A stretch of 64,000 nt of DNA from Chitinophaga jiangningensis. GTDB taxonomy: Bacteria; Bacteroidota; Bacteroidia; Chitinophagales; Chitinophagaceae. Below the pieces are notes generated by a model. That model made no database searches. It saw only the letters and a list, made by a program, of their open reading frames with translations, and had not been told where the DNA came from. A program made the translations under genes and the position numbers. Where the stretch lies: the NCBI RefSeq assembly GCF_900142605.1, contig NZ_FRBL01000008.1:62001-126000 (forward strand), given 5' to 3'. The first letter of the stretch is position 1. The number at the start of each line of letters is the position of its first letter. Below, one piece after another: positions 42,707-52,329 of this stretch.

Positions 42707-44815
42707 CTATTTCGTTGCGGTTTCAAAAGCCTGGCAGGAAGTGGAATACGCCAGTTTGCGTATATATCCTTCCGTCCAGATGCCGATAGGCTCACCGGCG
42801 CGCCAGCTGGAGCTGGCCGGACTATCCAGCGGACTCCAGAAGGTAATGCCATAGCGTTGTTTGGCCGGCACCAGTTCAAAGTATTTCTGGATCACATACT
42901 GGTATAATTCCGCCTGCGCTTTGTAGTGCTCAGGCGTTGCAGCAGCCGTTTTAACGCCTACGCCTATATCCATTTCCGACACTTTAATCAGTTTGCCGGT
43001 GGCAGCGAGGAGCCTGAACATCTCGGCGATTTTCTCCTTATCGTTGGTGGTGCTGATATGCATTTGTGTACCAATACCGTCCACTTTTACGCCTTTGCTT
43101 TCCAGGTACTGTACGTAGGCGATCAGGCCGCGACACTTATCCAGGCTATATTCCAGGTTATAGTCGTTGATAAACAGTTTGTCGGTGGCATTCCCGTATT
43201 TGCGGGCCAGCTGGAATGCTTTTACGGCGTAATCCTTGCCGAGGTAGTCCTGCCAGTAGAACTCATCGTTTTTTAATGTTTTACCCACACCGGTTTTCAG
43301 CTCGGCAGGCTTACCGTCGTCCATGGGTTCATTTACCGCATCCCAGGCGTGTACATCGTTTTTGCAGGCCGTTACCATACCGGCAATCCAGGATTCCATG
43401 GCATTGCCGATGATCACTTCTTTTTCTGCGGCTGATTTTTGTACGGTGGTAGTTACACTGCCTACTGCTTTGGCATTGCTCAGCACCACGTCATCAATAT
43501 ATACCGTGCCGGCAAATTCTCCATAACTGAATATCAGCCGTATTCTGTCGGCCGCTGTTGTTTTTGTGGAGATGGTTACCTGTTTCCATTCTTTAGTGAC
43601 GGGCACCTGTCCGAAGCCGTTAGAGGCGTAGTTCGCGCTCTGTAACTCCGGGCGGATGATACCTTCCGCCGTTCCTTTCACCCAAAAGCTCAGGTTATAG
43701 GTTTCCCCGTTGTCCAATGCTTTATCGAATGCATAGGAGGTTTGAATATCCCAGTAGTTGGCAGCCTTAGCGGTATTGGTCACATAAAACGCTTTGCCTT
43801 TATTGCCTACGCCCATACCATCGGCGGTAATGCCTCTGGTGGAGCCGGTTCCCCATCCTCCCCAGGCGCTGCCGGTTTCGAAGTCGCCGTTTTTGACCAG
43901 GTTGGTGATGGAAGGTGTGCCCTGGGTATCGTATACGTAAATATTATTAACGTCCAGGTAGTAGGTTACGCCCGGCTTGTAGCCTAAATCAAAATGTACT
44001 TTAAAAGTGCTGCCGGTAATATCACTCACCTGCACCTTTATTTCTTTCCAGGAGATGTTAGTGCTGAAGGAGGTAAATGGCGTGTTATTTCTCAGGCCTT
44101 CAAAGGCAATGCGACCTTCCCCGTCCTGATCGGATTTTACGTAGCAGATGATTTCATACTTATGCCCGGCCACTGCGTTGATGGCTGGCGTGATCAGCTG
44201 CAATGCCTCTGGCGTGTTGCCATTACCGGCTACCAGCTTAATGGCTTTTCCGCCATTCATGCCTGTACCGTCTTCCATCGTGATGGTGCCGGATTTGGTC
44301 CAGCTGGTGAAGCTCCCATCCAGCAAGCCGGTTCTGTTTAGGTCATTCGTGTAAGCAGGGGAAGTAAACATCAATGGAGCTATCAGGCCATTGAGGTAGG
44401 CGGCATTCTGGTTGGCATGCCAGCATAACGTATGCCCATAAACGCTCATGCCTGCACCTTTTGCAGTAGTAAGCAGACTGGTGACGTTGTCCAGCGCCAA
44501 TTTACCATCTGCCTGTACCACGGCGCCATGCTTCATTTCGTATCCCAGTACCAGCTCATCAAAATTGCGGTTGGCCAACCGGTACATGACGCCTTTGGCC
44601 ACATAAGGGGACAGCGACAATGCCACACCGAGTTTAAAATCGGGGTTGGAGGCCCGATTGATATAGGATTTCAGGGCTTTGTACGAATTAATATCTTCCT
44701 GTACCACAGCACTTTCCGGCTCCTGCACTGAAAACGCCAGTGGCTCATACTTGGTACAGGCAGCCAGCATGGCCAGTGCGAGTGCGGGGAGTACTGGTTT
44801 ATAACGTTTGTTCAT
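42707..44815 (-). CDS. GH10 endo-beta-1,4-xylanase lipoprotein with inserted carbohydrate-binding modules
   Basis: The 702-residue product has a lipoprotein signal (LAAC at C20). The GH10 catalytic domain begins at about 45 (FKLGVALS, then GHTLCWHANQ at 127-136), is interrupted at about 155-455 by two jelly-roll modules of the CBM4/9/22 type (each starting LLDGSF- or LVKNGDFE-like), and resumes with WDAVNEP (acid/base E496) and VSEMDIGV (nucleophile E614), ending in TFWSPLDSPASSSWR. The same split layout is known from Prevotella Xyn10C and Bacteroides relatives, where it cuts xylan at the cell surface. It is the last gene of the xylan operon, four bases after the DUF1735-type gene. Confidence 0.93.
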   Translation of the reverse strand: MNKRYKPVLPALALAMLAACTKYEPLAFSVQEPESAVVQEDINSYKALKSYINRASNPDFKLGVALSLSPYVAKGVMYRLANRNFDELVLGYEMKHGAVVQADGKLALDNVTSLLTTAKGAGMSVYGHTLCWHANQNAAYLNGLIAPLMFTSPAYTNDLNRTGLLDGSFTSWTKSGTITMEDGTGMNGGKAIKLVAGNGNTPEALQLITPAINAVAGHKYEIICYVKSDQDGEGRIAFEGLRNNTPFTSFSTNISWKEIKVQVSDITGSTFKVHFDLGYKPGVTYYLDVNNIYVYDTQGTPSITNLVKNGDFETGSAWGGWGTGSTRGITADGMGVGNKGKAFYVTNTAKAANYWDIQTSYAFDKALDNGETYNLSFWVKGTAEGIIRPELQSANYASNGFGQVPVTKEWKQVTISTKTTAADRIRLIFSYGEFAGTVYIDDVVLSNAKAVGSVTTTVQKSAAEKEVIIGNAMESWIAGMVTACKNDVHAWDAVNEPMDDGKPAELKTGVGKTLKNDEFYWQDYLGKDYAVKAFQLARKYGNATDKLFINDYNLEYSLDKCRGLIAYVQYLESKGVKVDGIGTQMHISTTNDKEKIAEMFRLLAATGKLIKVSEMDIGVGVKTAAATPEHYKAQAELYQYVIQKYFELVPAKQRYGITFWSPLDSPASSSWRAGEPIGIWTEGYIRKLAYSTSCQAFETATK

Positions 44816-44819
44816 GATG

Positions 44820-45776
44820 TTACTTAGCTATAGGGGTGAAAGTTTCCATGGTCACCGCCCGGTCTCTCATTACCAATGTATCGGTAGTGGCCACCTGCAA
44901 GTCTGCCAGGGTGATGTTATAGTTGAGATAGAGTGCATCGCGGTCCTGGTTGCCCCAGCTGTTCTTCTCTCCCTTCTTCACAAACTTGCCGCTACCCGTA
45001 ACCGTGAAATTGCTACTACCGGCAGTTACAATACAGTTGTTTGCTTCATCAAAGTTGAGTAGCAGCGTGCAGGTATTATTGGTACCGTTTTTATCTTTGA
45101 TCACTACCGGAAATTCCAGTGTAGTGAGGCTACGTGTACTCAGTTTATTTACCGCATCATCTTCCACATACTGCTGATGCCTGGTGATAGTCTGATTCAG
45201 ACTACCAGTCAGCACGTCTTTCCCGCGGCGCAGGTAATTACCATGCCAGGTATTTACGTACTTCACGGCGTATAGGATAAAGTCCTTGCCGAGTAGCACT
45301 GAATCAGCGTTGGAGATAGCGCCTATACGCAGCGGGATCACATAATTATTGCTGATGGCTTTAGGGTCCGCAAAAAATGCATCCGTGAGCTGCACTTCTA
45401 CGCCGCCGGTGAGGCCACCCGCAGGGATAATTATTTTATTATCCGCCAGGGTGTAGTAATGTGTGGGCATGGCCTGCACCTCACTTTTACCGGCGCCAAA
45501 CAGCAGTCCGTTGCCGAGCAGGGAATTATCCACTGCTACCTGCACGGTCACATCCCTTTTAGCGTAATACACACCACCGGTGGTGGCCATGATTTTACAT
45601 TTGTGCTGGTTGTCCAGTTGGGTATCAAAAACATCTTCTCCCATGGTCAGCGTTCTAACCGGGTACTGATAGGCGAAGTACACCGTCTGGTATTTATAAT
45701 CCGGGAAATCCCTGGACTTATTGCAGGCTGCAACCGTGATGTATAACAGGATCAGTAAGAGAATACGCATCTTCAT
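44820..45776 (-). CDS. DUF1735/DUF5627 surface lipoprotein (XusE position)
   Basis: The 318-residue product has a lipoprotein signal (ITVAACNKS), an N-terminal DUF1735-type Ig-like domain (VYFAYQYPVRTLTMGED to YVIPLRIGAIS) and a C-terminal beta-rich domain of the DUF5627 type (TWHGNYLRRGKDVL to DLQVATTDTLVMRDR). It sits where xusE sits in the Bacteroidetes xylan cassette, between the second SusD and the GH10 xylanase, and probably binds xylan or xylo-oligosaccharides at the cell surface. That role is inferred from its place. Confidence 0.82.
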   Translation of the reverse strand: MKMRILLLILLYITVAACNKSRDFPDYKYQTVYFAYQYPVRTLTMGEDVFDTQLDNQHKCKIMATTGGVYYAKRDVTVQVAVDNSLLGNGLLFGAGKSEVQAMPTHYYTLADNKIIIPAGGLTGGVEVQLTDAFFADPKAISNNYVIPLRIGAISNADSVLLGKDFILYAVKYVNTWHGNYLRRGKDVLTGSLNQTITRHQQYVEDDAVNKLSTRSLTTLEFPVVIKDKNGTNNTCTLLLNFDEANNCIVTAGSSNFTVTGSGKFVKKGEKNSWGNQDRDALYLNYNITLADLQVATTDTLVMRDRAVTMETFTPIAK

Positions 45777-45800
45777 AGTTCAAAAATTTTAAGTAATATT

Positions 45801-47549
45801 TTACTGCCAGCCCGCATTTTGCACCAATGCGTTGTACTTCAGTTTTTCGCTGTAAGGAATTGGGCCATAGATCATGTAGTTCTGAAACACCCTGTCTTCT
45901 ACGGGAATCACTGTTGGCGTGCCACCTACAATGCTCACTCCTTTGGCTGCTTCATTCAGCGGGGCTTTCCAGCGGCGGAGGTCCCAGAAGCGGAATCCTT
46001 CGAAACAGAGTTCCAGGCGGCGTTCGTTCCTGATGAGTGTCCGCATGGCATCCTGACTTCCTTTTGCTGCTTCGAGGTAAGCGTCACCGTTAGTGAGGCC
46101 AATACCTGCACGTTTACGGATAGCCTTGATTACATCGTAGGCGGAGTAAGCATTTTCGCCTGTTCCTGTTGGCCCCCAGGCTTCGTTGGCGGCTTCGGCG
46201 TAGTTGAGGAATATTTCCGTATAGCGGATGTGCGGCTTATAATGCCTTTGGTTGTTGGCAGATGTAGGATTCAGGTTTACATCCTGGCGCAGTAGCTTGC
46301 GGAGATAATAGCCGGTGCGGGTAGAGGTCCCTACCTTATTCAGCGCATCGTTAGTGGTGCCATCCGCAGCGGTATTTATCACAGTGTTACTCGGTCCTGC
46401 GGTACCGCCATTTACCAGCACAAAGAGCTTCAAACGAGGGTCCCGGTTGGTGTAGGGATCATTGGCGTTGTAGCCGCTGGCCGGGTCACCAATGGGATAG
46501 CCGTTTAACATCGGGAACGCATCTACGAGGTTTTGGGTAGGATTAATTCTACCATTACCATAAATCGTGGGCGGGAAATTATTCTGTTCCAGGTCCCTGT
46601 TATCTCCATAATTATTTCTCCATAATATTTCAGGTGGATTAGCACCATCTGCCAGGCCCGCAATTTCACTGGCGGTGGAGTACCAGTTCAAACCATTGGC
46701 TGCGAGGCCACCTATGCCGCCTTTCATATCCAGCAGGTCCGCTGCGAGGTCGGCTGCTGTGGCCCAGGTATTGGTGCCTGCGGTAGCATAGGCCGGACTT
46801 GCGGCCAGCAGGGCTACCTTGGATTTTATAGCCCTTGCAATACGTGCGGTAAACAATCCCCGGAAGGCGCCGCCAAAGGCACGGTTATACTGTTCCACGG
46901 TTACATTACCATATTTATCGGGTACAATGCCCTGGTTTTCATAATCCAGCGGCAGCAGGGCGATAGCAGTATCCAGGTCGCTGTAAATCTGCTTTACACA
47001 TTCTTCGAAGGTGGCGCGCGGTTTATTGAAATCCGTTTGTGTTTCAGTAATGATCGGCACGCCGAGCAACTGCCCATTGGCGCCAACACCTGCATGCGCC
47101 TGCAACAGGTGATACAGGAACAGGCCTCTCAGGCCTAATGCTTCCCCTCTTACACGCATGGCGAACAGGCGGCTAACGATACTATCGGCCGTCCACTTCA
47201 CTTTAGGAATTTCCGCCAGCGTGATATTGATGTATTGAATGGCAGCGTAGCTGTTGCTCCACTGATTCAGCGGGTTATTGGTGGAAGTCCACTGCCCCTG
47301 TGCAATTTTCAGGAAGCCGTTGGTTTGGTCGTTGGTGACGGCATCATCTGTAGCCACGTCGTTAAACGACCATGCATTTGTTGGAATGCGGTTATATCCA
47401 TTCAGCAGGATACCATAAGGAAACCTGGAATCGTTTGCCGGATATTCCGTTTCCAGCTGCCGGTTATTTTCTATGGCGGGGTCGATCAGGTCTTTACAGC
47501 CAGACAATATGAACACCACACCCATTAGCATTACTATTACCTTATTCAT
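45801..47549 (-). CDS. SusD/RagB-like glycan-binding lipoprotein
   Basis: The 582-residue product has a lipoprotein signal (ILSGCKD) and SusD family features: TPR-like helices, an R(G)EALGLRGLFLYHLLQAHAGVG segment, and the C-terminal LRNERRLELCFEGFRFWDLRRW motif. SusD proteins bind oligosaccharides at the cell surface and form a lid on the SusC channel. Its SusC partner is encoded 12 bases upstream. In the xus scheme this is the second SusD. The ligand should be xylo-oligosaccharide. Confidence 0.94.
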   Translation of the reverse strand: MNKVIVMLMGVVFILSGCKDLIDPAIENNRQLETEYPANDSRFPYGILLNGYNRIPTNAWSFNDVATDDAVTNDQTNGFLKIAQGQWTSTNNPLNQWSNSYAAIQYINITLAEIPKVKWTADSIVSRLFAMRVRGEALGLRGLFLYHLLQAHAGVGANGQLLGVPIITETQTDFNKPRATFEECVKQIYSDLDTAIALLPLDYENQGIVPDKYGNVTVEQYNRAFGGAFRGLFTARIARAIKSKVALLAASPAYATAGTNTWATAADLAADLLDMKGGIGGLAANGLNWYSTASEIAGLADGANPPEILWRNNYGDNRDLEQNNFPPTIYGNGRINPTQNLVDAFPMLNGYPIGDPASGYNANDPYTNRDPRLKLFVLVNGGTAGPSNTVINTAADGTTNDALNKVGTSTRTGYYLRKLLRQDVNLNPTSANNQRHYKPHIRYTEIFLNYAEAANEAWGPTGTGENAYSAYDVIKAIRKRAGIGLTNGDAYLEAAKGSQDAMRTLIRNERRLELCFEGFRFWDLRRWKAPLNEAAKGVSIVGGTPTVIPVEDRVFQNYMIYGPIPYSEKLKYNALVQNAGWQ

Positions 47550-47561
47550 GTTTGCTGATTT

Positions 47562-50408
47562 TTAAAATAAAGCTTTCACGCCCAGATTATAGAAACGGGT
47601 CTGAGGTGCACTACCGATGTTTAACTCTAATGTTTCGCGCTCCTGTGCGATAGTCAGCAGGTTGGAACCGCTGATATATACGCCCAGCTCACGTACAAAT
47701 TTCTTTTTGCCAATCAGCTTATTGAGGTCGTAGGTGAGCTGCACTTTGCCGAGGTCGAAGCGATTGGTGCTGTACAGCCAGAAGTCGGATGAGCGAAAGT
47801 TATTATCGCTGTTTAACGTGGTGAGTCGTGGATAAGTAGCGGTAGCTTTCGTAGCTTCGGTCCAGCGGTTGCGGGTTACTACGGAATACTTATCTTCCCC
47901 ATCTACCCAGAAATAAGAACTATTTTTTACTGCATAGGCACCATAGCGGCCTACGCCCAGGGCGAAGAAAGACAGGTCCTTCCATTTTGCTTCCAGGTGT
48001 ACACCCAGGGTGAGCGGAGCACCTGACCAGCCGGCTTTGCCGAGATATACCTCGTCTCGTCCGTCAATCACGCCATCGCCATTCTGATCCTTATACTTGA
48101 TATCGCCGGGTTTTACCTGACCAAAGGATTGTGTGGGCGATTTATCTATATCTGCCTGATCCTGGAAAAAACCGAGGTTTTGCAATCCCCAGATCGCATC
48201 CACCGGCTTACCCTGGCGGTATTGATAGGCATCTTCGTATACCTCTGCCCGTTTGGAAGCCAGCGTTTTATAGTAGGTAGCGGTAACGCCGAGGGTCCAG
48301 TCCACCTGGCCGATCGTTTTATTCACGTTAACGCCTATATCAAAACCGGTACGGGTATCATCATTATAATTCACGTAAGGAATAAAGGAAGATACCGGCC
48401 AGCCGGTGTTGTAGTACGACGGGAATAACACGGACGCCTGTACGATGTTACCAGTAATTTTATTTTTGAAAACGGTGGCGTTGAACTCAAGCAGCTTATG
48501 AAACAGGGAAGCTTCCAGGTTGAGGTTTACCTCATCTCTTCTCGGAAACTGCATGTTAGGGTTATCGCCCCGGCGGGATTCTGTGGCCGGGATGCCCGAA
48601 CCATCTTTCCAGCCGTACCAGCTGCCATCTACCGTGTAATAGCCCTGGTATAAATAGTAGCTGGCAATGTCCAGGTCGGTATGCAGGCGGCCTGCGGAAG
48701 CACTGATTTTTAACAGGTCTATCCAGTCGGCATTGCGGAGAAACTCCTCCTGGCTGAGCTTCCAGCCTACCGCGAGCGTGGGCGACAATGCCTGGCGATT
48801 TCCTTCCGGCAACTTAGCTGAATGGATGTAGGCGCCGTTAAAATCCACGAAGTACTTCTGTTTAAAATTATATCCCAGGTGCAATCCCAGGTTGGCGTTA
48901 CTCACTTTGTGGTATACGGCGGATTCCGACTGCTGGTAACCATTTACCAGGAAGGTGGCGGAAATATAATGCTTCATGGCTACGTTAGTCCGGTAGTCCA
49001 GCTGGGCAGTAGCCGCAATCGTTTGGCGATACCAGGTATTGCTGACGTTCTGGACGCCTGAAGTGGCGTCTTGTCCGTATTTGGTGAGACTACTAATTAA
49101 ATCCACGCCTGAATAACTATTCCACTGCGGTTCATAGGTGGCATAGGCATTATTGTAGGCGAGATTGTAAGTAGTAGAGTAATCTACTGCCATCGTGGTT
49201 TTAAAAGTAAGGCCACGCAGTATGTTACTCAAATTGGCATTCACACCGGTGTTAAACTGAAACTGTCGGCTGGTATAGCTGTTGTACCCGCCGGCGTAGA
49301 TGGCTGCAAAAGGATTGGTTTGATCCAGCTGCGTACCGCCGAGCAGGTATTTACCATCGATGATATGATTGCTGTTTTGCACGAGCAGCTGGGAGGCATC
49401 ATCGTCCGCTTCCAGCATGCTGATAGGGATGAGTGGCGCAAAACGGTAAGGCCTTAAAGTAGCGGCGCTGTTCCAGTAATTGGTATTTACGCCTTTCCCG
49501 GTGTAGAATATAGCGGTTGCATCTACATTACAGGAAATATAATCATTCAGGGAGATGTCAATGTTTCCACGAATATTGAATCGTCCTGAGCGGTCGTTTT
49601 TCTGCGCCTCACCAAAGTTGAGCAGGGAGCCGGCCGTCCAATAGCCAATGTTGGTATAGTACCGTGCCTTGTCGTTACCGCCGGAAATTTCCGCGGTGGC
49701 ATCGAGGCGACTATACATCTTTTTCAGGTATTCGTCGGAGTAGTAATCTACGTTCGGGTAGCGATAGGGATTTTTGCCGGACGCGTAGTTATAAATAGTT
49801 TCATCGCTGTAGAGTTTGGAGAGGCCATCGTTGGCACGTGCTTCGTTATACAGCGTCATGTATTCGGCGGAGCCCAGGTATTTAGGATAGGCTTTAGGCA
49901 CGTTTACACCGGTATTTACCCGCATGTCCATACGTATGTTGCCGGCCTTCCCTCTTTTGGTGGTAATGGCTATTACGCCTTTGGCAGCCGTGCTGCCGTA
50001 TAACGCTACCGCCTCTACGCCTTTAAGGAATGCGACGGATTCAATTTCGGTGGGCATTACGTTACCCACTTCTCTGGGTACACCGTCGATGAGCAGCAGG
50101 TAGCTGCCCATGCCCCATAAGCTGTTGCCATTAAAGCCTGGTGCCAGCGCTTCCATGCCATCCAGCGGATAGGTAATGTAATTTTTTTTCAGGAGAGCTG
50201 TCATGTTCACCACGGGAATGTTCATCGCATAATCCCTGTTTCTGACAATGTCAACGGCTGCCTGTATGTATTGCCCCTCTCCTGCCTTCTTGCTGCTATC
50301 CAGCTGCAAGCCGGCAATGATCTGGCTGTAGTCACGCCTGGTGGTATCCTGCGCCTGTGATGCCATGCACGTTGCGGCGGTGATGGTGGCTAATATTATC
50401 TGTTTCAT
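47562..50408 (-). CDS. SusC/RagA-like TonB-linked outer-membrane transporter (no CarboxypepD domain)
   Basis: The 948-residue product has a signal peptide (to SQAQ), a short linker, a SusC-type plug with the LLLIDGVPREVGNVMPTEIESVAFLKGVEAVALYGSTAAKGVIAITTKRG motif region, and a large barrel ending RFYNLGVKALF. Unlike most SusC proteins it lacks the N-terminal CarboxypepD_reg domain, and also lacks an STN domain. It should import xylo-oligosaccharides with the SusD encoded next to it. Confidence 0.93.
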   Translation of the reverse strand: MKQIILATITAATCMASQAQDTTRRDYSQIIAGLQLDSSKKAGEGQYIQAAVDIVRNRDYAMNIPVVNMTALLKKNYITYPLDGMEALAPGFNGNSLWGMGSYLLLIDGVPREVGNVMPTEIESVAFLKGVEAVALYGSTAAKGVIAITTKRGKAGNIRMDMRVNTGVNVPKAYPKYLGSAEYMTLYNEARANDGLSKLYSDETIYNYASGKNPYRYPNVDYYSDEYLKKMYSRLDATAEISGGNDKARYYTNIGYWTAGSLLNFGEAQKNDRSGRFNIRGNIDISLNDYISCNVDATAIFYTGKGVNTNYWNSAATLRPYRFAPLIPISMLEADDDASQLLVQNSNHIIDGKYLLGGTQLDQTNPFAAIYAGGYNSYTSRQFQFNTGVNANLSNILRGLTFKTTMAVDYSTTYNLAYNNAYATYEPQWNSYSGVDLISSLTKYGQDATSGVQNVSNTWYRQTIAATAQLDYRTNVAMKHYISATFLVNGYQQSESAVYHKVSNANLGLHLGYNFKQKYFVDFNGAYIHSAKLPEGNRQALSPTLAVGWKLSQEEFLRNADWIDLLKISASAGRLHTDLDIASYYLYQGYYTVDGSWYGWKDGSGIPATESRRGDNPNMQFPRRDEVNLNLEASLFHKLLEFNATVFKNKITGNIVQASVLFPSYYNTGWPVSSFIPYVNYNDDTRTGFDIGVNVNKTIGQVDWTLGVTATYYKTLASKRAEVYEDAYQYRQGKPVDAIWGLQNLGFFQDQADIDKSPTQSFGQVKPGDIKYKDQNGDGVIDGRDEVYLGKAGWSGAPLTLGVHLEAKWKDLSFFALGVGRYGAYAVKNSSYFWVDGEDKYSVVTRNRWTEATKATATYPRLTTLNSDNNFRSSDFWLYSTNRFDLGKVQLTYDLNKLIGKKKFVRELGVYISGSNLLTIAQERETLELNIGSAPQTRFYNLGVKALF

Positions 50409-50437
50409 GATTATTTCCTTTTACAATGATGAAGCTA

Positions 50438-52318
50438 TTACCAGCCTGGATTTTGTGGGAACTCGAGGTACATGCTTGCATCTGAATTTTTCAATGGCAG
50501 CCAGTAGTGTTTCATGCTGAACTTGCGTTCCAGGATCACTACTTCACGCAGGTTATTCACTTTATTGAGTTTGGGATCAGCGGTGTTGAAAGTGCCGGCT
50601 CTGTCGAATTCAACGGATTTTTTGAGTGTATACGGACTCTCAATCAGCAGCATCCACCTGCGCAGGTCATTGAAGCGATGGCCTTCAAACGAAAGCTCTA
50701 CGGCACGTTCGCGCCTTACTTCTTCCATAAAGCTGTCCAGCGAACCGAGGAATTTAGCAGCCACATGTCCTACACCTGCGCGGTCGCGGATAACGTTCAC
50801 CGCGTCCACCGCTGTTTTGCCATAGCTGGTCACGCTGGCGGCAGCGGAGCCATAGCCCGCGGCAGCAGCTTCCGCATACATGAGGTATACATCCGCAAGT
50901 CGCATGTACGGCACATGTATGTTCAGGCTTTTATCGTAAGAATAGCCCTGGTCATATTCGTTGGCTGTGCGTGGAATGAATTTATACAGGAGATAACCCG
51001 TACGGCTACCCGTAGAAATATTGCGGTAGCTACCGTTGGTATACAGGTTGGCATAGCGGTTGGCTTCATCTGTTGTAGCGCCCTGCACACATTTCACACC
51101 ATCGTACACGATATCATTATAAAACCTGGGATCACGTCCTTTCCATGGATACGCCGGGTCATAACCAGATTCAGGGTCGGCCGTAGTGATGTCCCTGATC
51201 GGTAATCCGTTGGCCATACCGTAGTTATCCACGTAATTCGCTGTAGGAAGAAACTTCACATCTCCCCCAGATAAAAAAGACGGTTGATACTGCTTACTGG
51301 TACCATAGTTGGAACTGTTACCATTAAAGTAAGGCCCCTGGAAGATAGCTTCTGTACCGCCCGCCAGCAGCCAGTTCTGGCCGGTAGTATAAAAATTTGT
51401 GTAGTATTTGGAGAAGTCGATCAGGCTGTAAGGGGCTTCCCCGTTTTCGCAAAGTGAAAGCAGGCTGGCAAATGCATCCGCGGCCTTTTTACAGTACTCC
51501 TGGTTATAAGTTTTATTTCCGGTAGATACAAAGTTCATCAGCGGACTGCCTGCCCATAAATAGTTTTTGCCGAGGTAGCCCAGTGCCATTATTTTGTTGA
51601 TGCGCAGCGTATTTTTTCCGAGCGTCCTTTTACCTGCGGTGGTATTATCCCAGTGTACAGGCAGTATAGCAGCGGCCTCTTTAAAATCGGCAGCAGCTTT
51701 GTCCGCGCATTCCTGGTAGCTGAGGCGGGGCAGGGTAAGTTTCTGGTCGCCCGGCAACACCTTATCAATATACGGCAGGCCTCCAAAATATTGCATGAAC
51801 ATAAAATGGAACCAGCCCCGGAAAAACAGCAGCTGTCCTTTGATGAGGTTCTTCTCTTCCTCGGTAGCGTCTTTTAATTTACCAATATTTTCCAGCCCTA
51901 AATTGGCTTTCCTGATTCCGTACCAGCCCAGCTTCCAGAGCGATTTAGAAAAGCGATCGTCGTTGGTGTTGGTATTATTTCGGTCCATCCAACCGGCCTG
52001 CCAGCCATCATACTGCGCCTGCCAGCCCCAGAAATCACCGTTATCTATTTTTACGATAAAATGGAAATCGCGGGCTGTGGATTGGATTTCATCTTCTCCC
52101 CAGTTCCAGGAATTGGTCCAGTAGGCATTGGAGAAGTCAGGGATGCAATTATACAACTCCTCTGTAAAGCCCTGAAAGTTGGTAAAATTTTTAAACGCAT
52201 CATCACCGGAAACGATGGATTCATCGGCCCTGTCGAGGTATTTTTTGCAAGATACCAGCCCAGTGCTGAGTATAATCCCGGTGGTGAGCAATACAGTTTT
52301 GATATACTTAGTCATCAT
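50438..52318 (-). CDS. SusD/RagB-like glycan-binding lipoprotein
   Basis: The 626-residue product has a lipoprotein signal (STGLVSCKK), N-terminal YLDRADESIVSGDDAF, the LLFFRGWFHFMFMQYFGGLPYIDKVL motif and the C-terminal EVRRERAVELSFEGHRFNDLRRW motif of SusD. It follows the STN-type SusC gene after 11 bases and should form the outer-membrane complex with it. An ATG one codon later is an equal start. The ligand is expected to be xylan-derived. Confidence 0.94.
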   Translation of the reverse strand: MMTKYIKTVLLTTGIILSTGLVSCKKYLDRADESIVSGDDAFKNFTNFQGFTEELYNCIPDFSNAYWTNSWNWGEDEIQSTARDFHFIVKIDNGDFWGWQAQYDGWQAGWMDRNNTNTNDDRFSKSLWKLGWYGIRKANLGLENIGKLKDATEEEKNLIKGQLLFFRGWFHFMFMQYFGGLPYIDKVLPGDQKLTLPRLSYQECADKAAADFKEAAAILPVHWDNTTAGKRTLGKNTLRINKIMALGYLGKNYLWAGSPLMNFVSTGNKTYNQEYCKKAADAFASLLSLCENGEAPYSLIDFSKYYTNFYTTGQNWLLAGGTEAIFQGPYFNGNSSNYGTSKQYQPSFLSGGDVKFLPTANYVDNYGMANGLPIRDITTADPESGYDPAYPWKGRDPRFYNDIVYDGVKCVQGATTDEANRYANLYTNGSYRNISTGSRTGYLLYKFIPRTANEYDQGYSYDKSLNIHVPYMRLADVYLMYAEAAAAGYGSAAASVTSYGKTAVDAVNVIRDRAGVGHVAAKFLGSLDSFMEEVRRERAVELSFEGHRFNDLRRWMLLIESPYTLKKSVEFDRAGTFNTADPKLNKVNNLREVVILERKFSMKHYWLPLKNSDASMYLEFPQNPGW

Positions 52319-52329
52319 AGTGGAATAGC

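Noticed and set aside
50507..51205. Long plus-strand open frame opposite a SusD gene; a similar one lies at 11920-12789 opposite the barrel gene.
   Set aside because: Both are shadows of well-supported genes on the other strand.
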